Source of the DNA: Pseudisothecium myosuroides | Lineage: Eukaryota > Streptophyta > Bryopsida > Hypnales > Lembophyllaceae | DNA: 64,000 nucleotides | NCBI GenBank assembly: GCA_951799445.1 | Contig: OX637292.1 | Location: 19,967,296 to 20,031,295 of the forward strand | Direction: 5' to 3' | Shown here: positions 35,324 through 45,110 of the stretch, piece after piece | Numbering within the stretch: position 1 is the stretch's first letter | How the letters are laid out: every line of letters begins with the position of its first letter | The notes under the pieces: model-generated | What the model saw: only the letters and a program-made list of their open reading frames with translations | What the model was told of the DNA's origin: nothing | Database searches by the model: none | Made by a program: the position numbers and the translations under genes

Positions 35324-35927
35324 CTTTAAAAATACAGAAGCCTCAACACCGAAGCGAGCACGCCAGATCTCCAATCGCGGTCCTGAGTGAAATTCTTAGG
35401 GTTCCGACTGGGAGAATCCGAAGCACAAGATCGAACTGTTTCGTCCAAAGTTCCACAGCAACAAGCGTAAGAGTCCGTGCGCGAACCCGACGAGGTTCGT
35501 TGCCGCTTCTACGATTCGAGAAAACAAGCGGCAGCAGTGGCAGAGTGGCGACTTCGGAGCACAAAACGTGAGCAAAGGTTTGGAGGTTAGTGGCGAGAGA
35601 GACGGTGACCGGTAGATCTGGTTACCAAGTCGTCAGCCGGTGGTTAATTGCACACGCGTACAATATTGAAGGGGGAACTTGGTATAACCCTTTAACGCCT
35701 AAGCTTATTCCTTTTTTAAGATTTTTGCACATTCTATTCTAATATCTTTGTTACAATACAGGAGTTACAAAATCTACAATGACTTAAGTGAGTTGGAGAA
35801 GCCTTATTCATCTCCAAGGGCTAGAAGAAGATTCTTTTACACATTAGGGGAGGGAAATTTGGTTATTCACTCATTTCTTCCTACACGTATTTCTTCAATG
35901 AGTTGGAGGAATAAGATTCTCTACGAA
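35324..35927. other. 5' region of the membrane-protein gene
   Basis: A moderately GC-rich 5' UTR/promoter extends to about 35650, then AT-rich sequence. At 35689 the words AACCCTTTAACGCCTAAGC and TTTTTGCACATTCTATTC start a dispersed repeat also seen near 56442. Confidence 0.5.
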
Positions 35928-36363
35928 GGGAGCCGACCCATTTCCGATCAGCCACCCATTTTCGTTAGTTAGATTGTTTTGTTTCTGATCAGTTGTGGTT
36001 TAGGTGACAGCTTACGCAAATATTTGTGAGAAGGGGAAGCACAAATATCGAGGAAGTGTACATTGAAAGCATAGAATGACCAGAAGATGTACATTGGAGG
36101 CTACAATTATCACCTGCATTGAAGCATTGTTGATTTTGTAACCAGCCTATGGTTGGAAATATGATGACTTATATAACAAAAATAGGTTGAACATAATCTT
36201 CACAAAAAAAATTCATAGTAATTTTATTTTTGAGGAAAAAAATGTACAAAAATATGGAATCCTTCTTAAATCTATTTATCTAAATAGAGAAAATTTTCCC
36301 CTCATCATACCCATACACCAGATATGCTGAATTGCTTAAGTGATCGGAAATGGGTCGTCTCCC
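35928..36363. mobile_element. MITE, GGGAGGCAACCCATT family, copy 2 (best ends)
   Basis: The left end GGGAGCCGACCCATTTCCGA and the right end (reverse complement GGGAGACGACCCATTTCCGA) are nearly identical over more than 20 bp. The interior is the reverse complement of the 43534 and 51809 copies (TTTTGTAACCAGCC, AATTCATAGTAATTTTAT). No clear target-site duplication is seen; the flanks are CTACGAA and TTATTAG. Confidence 0.82.
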
Positions 36364-36482
36364 TTATTAGTCCCCCTATTATTTATGTCAATTTCATCAA
36401 ATCCATACCTTAAGGCAGGTTGTTTGTTTGTTTTGTTTTGTTTGTCACGTCAGGATCTCCCGGACCGTGCGTCCCCCGGGGG

Positions 36483-36760
36483 TGTGCTTGGTACCGTCGG
36501 AAAGCCCTCGGCAAGGAGGGGTGCACAGGCTTGGTTCCATGACATTTGGCCTCGCGATGGGAAAGTTATTGAATTTTGAGTTATTTTTGGATCTTAAAAA
36601 TTACTAAATTATGTATCTTTTGAACGGTGTGTCAATTTGTCAAGTTCTTGGTACCGTTGGAAAGCCCTCAACGACAAGGGGTGCACGGGCTTTGTTTTGT
36701 GGCATATGGACCTACAATGGGAAAGTTATAGATTTTTGAGTTATTTTTGGTTTTTTAAAT
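36483..36760. repeat. Direct repeat of about 115 bp, two diverged copies
   Basis: Copies start at about 36485 and 36642 with CTTGGTACCGT.GGAAAGCC, then GGGGTGCAC.GGCTT, GGGAAAGTTAT and GAGTTATTTTTGG. They are separated by about 40 bp of AT-rich sequence. Confidence 0.75.
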
Positions 36761-36769
36761 GACTTTTAC

Positions 36770-37760
36770 TTTTATTTTGATTGTAGCAACGGCACAGGGC
36801 TACACTATTTTAGTTAGTCATTAAAAAAGGTCACCTCGTAACCCTTTAATGACTATTTTTTTTTAATTGCAAATTTTCTTATGAATATCTTTGTACATGC
36901 ATATATCTAAAATGAATCTTGTTGTCATGCAATAAAATCAAGAAAGTTTCATTAATCTATAGGGGGGCATTGAAGAGTTATAGGGATGTCATTAGGATTT
37001 AGTAAAAACAATCAAATGAATAACAATGTGGATGAAACTATGACACAATTTACATAAAAAATGTTAGATTAATTTTAATTTCATCAAATTGGTCATAAAG
37101 GAATGTTGTCTTTAAATTATTCAAGCATCATTTAGGATGAAGAAGTTATTAGGATAAAATCCTTTCTTAAAACACTTGATTTATTTTCTGAAATATAGAC
37201 TTTGGAATGCTTAGGATTTCAAGTTCAAGAATTTTTGGGGATGAATGAGAAGATATTTGAATGAAATACTAACCTAAAATACTATGATCATCGCCATTTG
37301 TTCAAAAATTAAAAATTTAATTAAAATTTTTAAAAAAATACTATGATCATCATTTAAAATATCGATATCACAGAGTATAAAGATTCAATGACATTTTGAG
37401 TCTTACCATAACAATCCAAAATTAGATTTAAACATATTTCTTCTATTCGCATTGTGAGTCCTATTACGAACAACCAATCAATAATGAGCTTCCACGACTT
37501 CCTTGAAGCAATGGATAAATTCAAAGCTATTGTGTAATATTTCTAAAGTTATACAATGACATCCAAACGGATGAAATCTATATCAAGCAACCGATTGTTT
37601 TTTTTTCAATGACGGAAGTTGTTCTATAGTCATTTTTGGTTATAGGCTCGTCCCCTGAGCACGGTAATAAGCTACAGTGGTGCATGCGAAGACCGCGAAC
37701 GACACCCACCCCATCCCACACCCATCCCACATCATGCCATGGGGACCCCATCCACGAGGG
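36770..37760. other. AT-rich intergenic sequence with dispersed repeat
   Basis: 36850-37160 shares ordered words with 56470-56600 (ATATCTTTGTA, AAATTGGTCATAAAGGAA, GTTGTCTTT, GGATGAA.AAGTTA). I see no gene. Confidence 0.5.
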
Positions 37761-37765
37761 ACTTC

Positions 37766-37777
37766 TTAGGGTTAGGG
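37766..37777 (+). promoter_or_regulatory. Double telo-box at the RPL29 transcription-start region
   Basis: TTAGGGTTAGGG lies about 350 bp before the RPL29 start codon, next to a pyrimidine-rich stretch. A likely 5' UTR intron then runs from about 37850 (CATCAG/GTGCCC) to 38119 (AAGCAG/GTAAG), just before the ATG. The role is inferred from plant ribosomal-protein promoters. Confidence 0.6.
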
Positions 37778-38124
37778 GGCCGTCGTCGAATCCCTCTTTC
37801 TCTTCCTCGCCTGCTCGTGCGCTTGCCGGAGCTCCTGCAGCTTTCCATCAGGTGCCCTGTCTGGCCACTCCTCACCTTTGCCGTGGCAATTTCATTGCCT
37901 ACCTCCTTGTTTGTTTCTTTAGGTGCTTGTTGGTCTATCCTGGTACTATTTTCCTGCAGATGCGCCAATGCTCTTAGGGTTTCGATTTTGCTAGGGTTTT
38001 GGTTTTCGGTTTGGAGGTTAGTGCCATGCAAAACTGTTGAGAAGGGTTTTTTTTAGGGTTGAGAGTACTGTTGCCGTGTTTTTTCTGTGGATTAACCTCA
38101 CAGTTGATCGGAAAAGCAGGTAAG

Positions 38125-38496
38125 ATGGCTAAGTCCAAGAATCATACCGCTCACAACCAGTCCTACAAGAACCACAAGAATGGTATCAAGAAGGTGAAGA
38201 AGCACAAATACACCTCGAGGAAGGGGGTAAGTATGAATGCGCTCTTTTTTTCTCTTTTTTGAGCCCCGGCTTGGAGTGCCATGTTGCCTCCGCTTTCGTG
38301 TTAAATATCCGATTTTTGTTTACTGTTTCTTCATTCCTTTCTAAATGATAGCTGTAGTCAGGATAGTGGCTGCATTGTTCTAAGAAAACATGGCTTGGTA
38401 TGGCAGATGGACCCCAAGTTCTTGAGGAACCAGAGGTATGCGAAGAAGCACAACCGGTCTGGTGCTGCCGTCGAGGGTGAGGAGTCGGACGAGTAA
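38125..38496 (+). CDS. RPL29: 60S ribosomal protein L29 (eL29)
   Basis: Two exons, 38125-38226 and 38407-38496, give 63 residues. The N-terminus [20 protein letters not shown] is the invariant eL29 signature, followed by a Lys/Arg-rich region and, from exon 2, [19 protein letters not shown], with an acidic end EGEESDE. It is a small basic component of the cytosolic large subunit. The GT-AG intron falls after codon 34. A telo-box promoter and probable 5' UTR intron precede it. Confidence 0.97.
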
Positions 38497-41081
38497 ATGT
38501 AGGGTTAACCTAATTTTGTGGGAGATGGCCTAGTGTTAGCTTTCTGCCCACTTGTACTGGTTTTTACCTATACAGAATTTTATTCCGTATTTAAGGATGT
38601 ACTTGGTTTTCTGATTGCAACATACTGGTTTTCTTCAGCTGTGTTCTGGATTTGAGGGTTGATCCTTTTGCATTGTTGCTCTTTAAACGGAAGGCTTGGG
38701 AAGCTGAAGGCTTTCCTCTTTTGACATCCAATCTCGACTGATGTCGCATGATCTGCTTTTGAACCATTGATTTTCATCGAGCTCAAATGGCAATTGTTCT
38801 CGATTCGAATGACCTAGTTCTTTTTCATTTTCGAACGATAGCCTCTTTTTGAAATTGATTATGTGCATAGGATCGTGGCATGAATCAAACTTCCGAGCAG
38901 CTAGGATCATTGGAATTGGGCAGAGCTGGGTTTATCATGCTCAACTATACCGTATGATGTCTTTCGGGAGTTTTCGTTTTCAATTCGCCTCCAGGTTCTC
39001 CCCGCAAGTATGTGATCAGGCAAATTTGAGATACATTTACGCTGTTACTGCACTGTTGATAAGTAAAGCTGAATCGGCCGGGACGTTTTCATGTGGTCTT
39101 GTTCAACAGCATTTGCAGATATTGCTCCGTTAGCTCTCGTCTCCCCGGTTGCCTCTTGAGCCCAAAGAGTTGTAGATGAATCACCATCTTCTTCCGCTCA
39201 CTGCTAAAGCGCACCTGAGGGCTCCTCCATGCACACCGGAATTTGCCCCTCCAAATAATCTTCCAACTTTTCCCTGGTTTATAATAACTTCTAGCATTAA
39301 GCACGTTACAGTATAAGGCTTTGGCAAATCATGCTTTGCGAAGCAAAATTGGCCAGTTCCATTTTTGCACAGATCTTGTCAATTTTGTAAAAAATAAACC
39401 AAAAGATCTACGTGCCAACATCGCAAAATATGTGAAAAAGAGAATGTAATCTTAAACAAAATGCTTGGAACAGAGGAGACAAAGAAGGCGTTGGAGTTGC
39501 TAAGTCGCAAACAACAATTGCAATGCACATGTCCTTGTAGCCATGAAAAATGTCACAGCGGTACGCTGTCCATAGAAAGAAAGTAAGAAAGAAAAGAAGA
39601 AAAAGACACAAAGGGCGAAGAGACGCAATAAACCACATATCCCATATTGGTTGCCGTCATGGAAGCGCAAACTGGGTATAAGAGCCTATGGAGACGATGG
39701 TCTCCTTACTTACCTGGGCGGGGTCTATCCATTATCAGCAAGGTGGATGGCCTAGGGCGACTGTCTCCATTGCACTTCGGACATGGGAGCTCTAGTATCT
39801 TCCTACGGGAGGCATACACGTCATAATTTGTGGCAGCTGGGGCTCGCGTTCGCGCGGCCCCTTCCAAACCAACTCCAAATCGGAATCCTAACCCAAGATC
39901 ACTACAGCTTGCATTGATGATCGCTGATGAATGAATTTCTCATTCACAATGAATCATGGATAGTTTGCAACTTCCATATGGACGCATCTGTATTCGACAA
40001 ACCTGAAGTTCAGGTCAATTCAATTCACGAAATAGTGTCTCAAACTGGTGACATTGTCTTGCTCTTGTCTCCGTCCGTGAATCATCTGGGCACCAGATCC
40101 TTATTCGTGAGCCGTTAATTCTGGAAACGTGGAGTGAGGAAAACGGAACAATGATAAGGAATGTCTCTCATTTCACTTGTTTATTCTTTTGATTCGATTT
40201 TGGAGTAAGGTAGCTACTCAAACATCCTCCCAGTAGCTTGCAAAGCCTCCTCCCCTTCAGTCCAGAGCCAAAAATGCTCAGTGATGTGAAGAATTGCTTG
40301 TTGAGTCGGTCTGTCAATATTTTATTGGAATTACCTTTACTCCCAAGTTAAGTGGACTGCGGAAAAATTACTTGCGCATTTCTCTTAATTGATAGATAAG
40401 GTGGAAATTCGCCGGGATTGAGGCAGGACTTTAATTTATTAACCTTCGAAAATTCAGCAGTGGCCGGTGATCTGTGTTAACGAACAAATGTTCGACTGGC
40501 TTCCAGTGCTCGTCATGAAATCGAAGTAACAAAAAATGGTTAGCAGGAACTATAAAGGTCATCGAGGATGCAGTCGTGTTCGTTGCCGACTGAAACATCA
40601 AAAGTTTGTCAACACTTGGTAAGATTCGTGTTATTACAGCCACAATTCTAGTCATATCAAATAAAATTTTCAATTGACGAAATTGCAATGAGTTTCAATG
40701 CAAAATTCTATCTCCTGTTAGGTATTGGTAGAGTAAAAATAATCCCAAAGTTGGGCACACCAATGTGAGAGGTACAGCAATGACAACCTTCATGAACAAT
40801 GAACCCAGGCATGCAAATTGACAAACATGTTTCGACGAAGAAATTGTGCAGAAATGTAAAGCAATGGCTGTTGATCCTAATGCGGTTACCAATTGAGATT
40901 CAACAAGGTCTTACTAAAGAGATTTCAACGGTAGAACCGAAAGATTCAAGAGCACACTCAATCAACGTGTAAATTCTTTTGCTGGTCTTAGATGCAAATT
41001 TGCTCACACTGCAAACAGAGATGAACCATACAAGGATAGCTTTTCATATTATAAGCTCAAAAGGAGGGGCGAAACAGAAAC
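38497..41081. other. Intergenic region between RPL29 and RPL31
   Basis: It is moderate-GC sequence with short unrelated open frames. The one at 39927-40118 (63 codons from ATG) has no recognisable domain. The 3' UTRs of both flanking genes are included. I see no repeat with clear ends. Confidence 0.5.
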
Positions 41082-41854
41082 CTAATCCTCCTCCTCCACG
41101 ACCTTGGTTCCCAAATTTCTAAACCCTTCGGCAGGCACCTCAGCGGCGGATACATACGAGTAAAACTCGTCCTTAGCATCCTCATCATCGTTACGCTTCC
41201 TAGCAATGCGAACTCGGATCCTTGTGGGAACATTGCGAACTCCCCGGCTCCAAATGTGCTTGTTCAGCTTCACATCAACCCGCACATCTTCGGTCCCCAT
41301 CGTCTTTTGCGCAAACTTCCTGATCTCCTTCACTGCCTTAGGCGCCATCTTCTTGAAGGAGCTAAAGCACAGAAAAAACATCAATTGGTGAGAAAATAGC
41401 CTACAACACGTTCACCTCTAGAAAGCACATCGAAACCCTAAACCCACCTTCCTTCATTCCCACCAAATACCAGCTCTAAAATTTGACCAATCTAACCTCG
41501 ATACTTAGCATCGCTACCGATTCCAACTCTCAACATATCAAAAGAAATTCAAGCCACCAGAGGAATACGGATCCTCTTCAAAACCAGCAGCGCAAACGCA
41601 AAAACGTCATCTAGATACAGCTCAAACAATTCTTCCCGAAATGAAAAGCCACTTAGACTTGCGCAAAAAGATGATGATCTCTCTTTTCAGCTCAGGTTTA
41701 CGAAACGCAGACAAGGAGGAGACGCAATGGCGAAGAATTAGGGCGAAACAACTGGGGAGCATTGGAAGTACCAGCCATGCAGTCTCTTGTGGAGATTGAT
41801 GGTGTATTCGCGAGTAACGACCTCATCCTTGCGGATTTTCGTCTTCTCCACCAT
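41082..41854 (-). CDS. RPL31: 60S ribosomal protein L31 (eL31)
   Basis: Two minus-strand exons, 41854-41772 and 41361-41082, give 120 residues. Exon 1 encodes [20 protein letters not shown] and then LHKRLHG. Exon 2 continues [60 protein letters not shown] and ends [10 protein letters not shown]. Both the length and the motif order are those of plant eL31, near the polypeptide exit tunnel of the large subunit. The split codon TG/C gives the conserved Cys of HGCSFKK. An ATG in exon 2 (MAPKAV) is internal, not the start. A telo-box array lies upstream. Confidence 0.97.
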
Positions 41855-41974
41855 GATTGCTTGCTTGCTTGCTGCAAGGCTCCGAATACAAGATCAAGAG
41901 CAACGATGGCGATGGCGGACGCGAAAGGAGTCAGCTAGCCTAGCCCACTCGCCTTCTCTGCCTCCTCCAGCGTT

Positions 41975-41987
41975 CCCCTAACCCTAA
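41975..41987 (-). promoter_or_regulatory. Telo-box upstream of RPL31
   Basis: CCCCTAACCCTAA lies about 120 bp before the start codon, on the same pattern as RPL29. A second AAACCCTAAACCC lies in the intron at about 41433. Confidence 0.6.
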
Positions 41988-41989
41988 TT

Positions 41990-42718
41990 TACGACCATCG
42001 GATGAATGACATTCGTTGCACTTTCGTCGTCTTCCAAAATGCCTTTTCTGAATACTAGAAGTGCTATGTTTTAGAATCAATTTTTGAAAAATATAACCAC
42101 ATGATCTTCTTCATCACTATCAAATTACTGTGTCCGTCAATTTTGAAAGACTTTAAGCTTGATTCTGCGGATTCTGAGACATCTTCAATCAAAGTTTACG
42201 TTTTAAAAATATAGAAGTTTTTCTTAGCAAAATTCTTGAGAATATAATATATTGGATTTGTTTTTGAATTCAACTTAAACAATTTAAAAAAAGAAAAGTT
42301 GCACATGGTTTAGTTTGCTTTCTAAAACAATCTTATTGTTGGGATTACGGTAGTGTGTTTCAATTTCATCTTAGAGCTATCAACAATTTAGTTTTTTTTT
42401 AGTTTTTTCTTCTATCTTATGATCAATGCACTCAAAGTTTCTAAAATTTCTTCCAAACATTGTTATTATAGTTTAATGCAAGATACTACAATTGGATATG
42501 GAAAAAAAAAAAAAATTGCTTAAATTTTTTGTTGTTTGTATTGAAAATGGTAGTTTTGAGTGTTTTTTGACAAAAAAATGGACTACGGTACATGCTAATT
42601 TTTAGAAAGTGGATTGTAGCAATGGAAGATTGTTTTCAAACCCTTGCTATCAATTGAAATACATTGGGAAACAAAAAATATTCACTTTATACGGTACTCA
42701 TTGACTAGATACTCTAAT
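41990..42718. other. AT-rich intergenic sequence
   Basis: I see no gene or bounded repeat. Confidence 0.5.
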
Positions 42719-42721
42719 TAA

Positions 42722-42991
42722 CACTATAAGAACCCCCCATTTTAGGTGACAAGCCCTAATTTTTTATGACGGATTTTAAGTGATGTCAATGTTGACAATT
42801 TAAAATCTTTATGTCAACAAAAATGTACAACTTAACATCAATATTGACAATCCAATGTTTTTATGTCAACATTGATGTTACGTCGGACATTTTTGTTGAC
42901 ATAAAATTTTTGGGTTGTCAACATTGACATCACCTAAAATCCATCATAAAAAATTAGGGCTCATCATCTAAAACGGGAGTTTCTTATAGTG
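42722..42991. mobile_element. 270-bp CACTA-type MITE
   Basis: The ends CACTATAAGAA and TTCTTATAGTG are perfect inverted copies, flanked by TAA (42719-42721, 42992-42994), the 3-bp duplication of CACTA/CMC transposons. Internal inverted words (GATGTCAATGTTGACA, TGTCAACATTGACATC, TTTTTATGA/TCATAAAAA) make nearly the whole element palindromic. It is non-coding. Confidence 0.92.
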
Positions 42992-42994
42992 TAA

Positions 42995-43533
42995 TCATCT
43001 CCTATTTCCCTTGCGCACTTGCACACCTATGGAATTTTTTTTGGAATGGTCTTTATTTGGTTTGGTTTCTCTTCCAAGACTATTCAGTGTAGTGAACATT
43101 TCTTGAAGTGCTTGACTTTAAAAAATCACCCAAGGTAGAGTTTTGTCCAAATCAAAATCTTTTTTCGACTATAAAAAATAATTTGACAAACTAGATGAAG
43201 AAATTATGAAATTTAAAATAAAATAATGAATTGGGGGGATTTGAATAGTCCGTGAAGTTGGACAACTACCTTAAACTGGTTGATTAGGCATTTAGAGGTT
43301 AAGATTTCATAAGACTGAGGAGCAATGGAGATGCTATAATATACCTTCTCCACTATTCATATTGTAGTTCTAATTTTTTTGAAAGAGCTTAAAAAAACCT
43401 ATATCATAATGCATGATTTCCATGATGTTTTCAAAAGAAATTTAACCCTTGAAAGGCCCTTGGGGTCCCTCTATACAACCCATATTTAGCATAATAATTC
43501 TTCAATTGTGGTTTAATATATGAATTGTGATAA
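42995..43533. other. AT-rich intergenic sequence
   Basis: No gene is supported. A word TTTAACCCTTGAAAGGCCC at 43440 resembles the terminus of the TTAACCCCTAAAGG family but has no partner end that I could find. Confidence 0.5.
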
Positions 43534-43929
43534 GGGAGGCAACACATTTCTAACCACTTAAACAGTTATACATATTTGCAAGGGGGGGTTCTTTAGTGGG
43601 GAAATTTTCCCGTTTGTAGAAATAGAGTTTGGAAGGTTTCCATAATTTTTAGATTTTTATTTCTCAAAACGTAATTACTACGACTATTTTAGTTGAAGAT
43701 TTTGTGCGACCCATACTGGTCATATAAACTTTCCTATTTCTGACCAAGGACTAGTTGCAAAATTCACCAAGGATTGGTTGTAATATTGAGAGTCTTGTAG
43801 CCGATCATAATTTGCCACAATTGTGCTGGGAATTGAGCCATAATTAATCATTGTTCATCTCTTCTTGCAAAGAAAGAGAACAACCTACATTGCAAGAATG
43901 GGGGGTGATTAGGAATGGGTTGCTTCCTA
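43534..43929. mobile_element. MITE, GGGAGGCAACCCATT family, copy 3
   Basis: The left end GGGAGGCAACACATTTCTAA and right end (reverse complement AGGAAGCAACCCATTCCTAA) are inverted copies. The interior aligns along its length with 51809-52203, for example TAGTTGCAA, TTGTAATATTGAGAG and GGGAATTG. It is non-coding. Confidence 0.82.
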
Positions 43930-44032
43930 GACATTGTTATTTACGTACTAGCATGATCATTAATTTACTTTGTATTGAAAAATATTTGGTCAATGTTTTT
44001 CCTTGATCAAATATCACCGAATTCATATATGA

Positions 44033-44649
44033 TTAACCCTTAATGGACCAGCCTACTATATTTTAGCAACATAGTAATTTTGGGCAAGTACCTATGACTA
44101 GAAATTTGCATATTTTAGGCATTATTCAATTCCAAAACTAAATTCTTAACAATTAAGTGATTCAAATCAATCTCTACTTCTTTCTACTTGCTATTTTTTT
44201 TCCTGCATGTAGTGTACAATTCTAAATTATTTGAAATTTTTCAAGCACGTAGCCAACTTGCCTTGAAGAATGAATCTAAAGAGTAACCACCATTTTGGAC
44301 ATTTTTGCATACAAATGTGACCTTGTGAAGTGTAGCTGCCTTATTTTTTTGCAGGGCCCAAAAAAAGATTTTTATCAATTCAAACGCTAATATCTTGCAA
44401 TTAACATGGTGGAAAATTCTGAAATTTTTTCCACATCTTTTCAAACTATTGTAATAGAAGTTACTACTATTAGACTGATGTGTTCACTGATGTGCTCAGA
44501 AAAGATTTTTTTTCTAAAATTTAGTACTTGTGCTCTAAATGGCAATTTTTGAGCGTTTTGGGGGAAAATATAGTCTAGGAAATAAAGGGGTTAATATAAA
44601 ATACTGTACGGTCACAAAATTAATGGCTTTCAGGCCCTTCAAGGATTAA
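44033..44649. mobile_element. MITE-like element, TTAACCCCTAAAGG family, copy at 44 kb (reversed)
   Basis: The left end TTAACCCTTAATGGACCAG and the right end (reverse complement TTAATCCTTGAAGGGCCTG) are inverted copies 617 bp apart. The interior CTGAAATTTTTTCCACAT is the reverse complement of ATGTGTGGAAAAAATTTCAG in the 54133 element. Confidence 0.7.
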
Positions 44650-44689
44650 GCACGAGAATTGATCAAGAATGTTATGCTGATTAGAGAAC

Positions 44690-44774
44690 ACAGGATGTGC
44701 TATTAGAGAAGTTGGTATTACATTCATCCACAGGATGTGATATTGAGTTAGAAAAGATGGTATTACATTCATCC
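44690..44774. repeat. Two-copy tandem repeat of about 40 bp upstream of PPOX
   Basis: ACAGGATGTG starts at 44690 and 44730, each copy ending GGTATTACATTCATCC. The second copy is followed by the palindromes CACATGTG and TACGTA. It lies 340-420 bp before the PPOX start codon and could act in its promoter; that is inference. Confidence 0.65.
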
Positions 44775-45110
44775 ACATGTGCGCCTACGTAAGTGTGAAC
44801 GCGGCTCGAGGACTGAAATCCAGCTTATCTGGATTCCACTAGCCGGGCCAATCACATCGCTCATGGCAAAGCCCTCTTCACACTGGCCCTCTCACTTCGT
44901 CTCTCTCACGTCTCAACCTTCAGAAACTATCTTCCCAGTTGCGGAGCAAGCTCGGGAGAATTACCGCAACCGAATTGCTCCCCCCTGTGGAAGCTCCATC
45001 AATCGGCATTCCTTTCTCTCGTTATTTTAGTCTCAGAATTTCATCTTTCAAATTGGTTCCGGCTTAAGGATTTTGAGTTTAATAAGATTGGCTTCGAGAG
45101 CTAGGCGAGG

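Noticed and set aside
37636..38056. Two overlapping open frames of 105-113 codons upstream of RPL29
   Set aside because: They show no domain or homology and overlap the expected 5' UTR, telo-box and 5' UTR intron.
41082..41349. RPL31 starting at the MAPKAV methionine
   Set aside because: An upstream exon at 41772-41854 supplies the conserved N-terminus MVEKTK and joins in phase.
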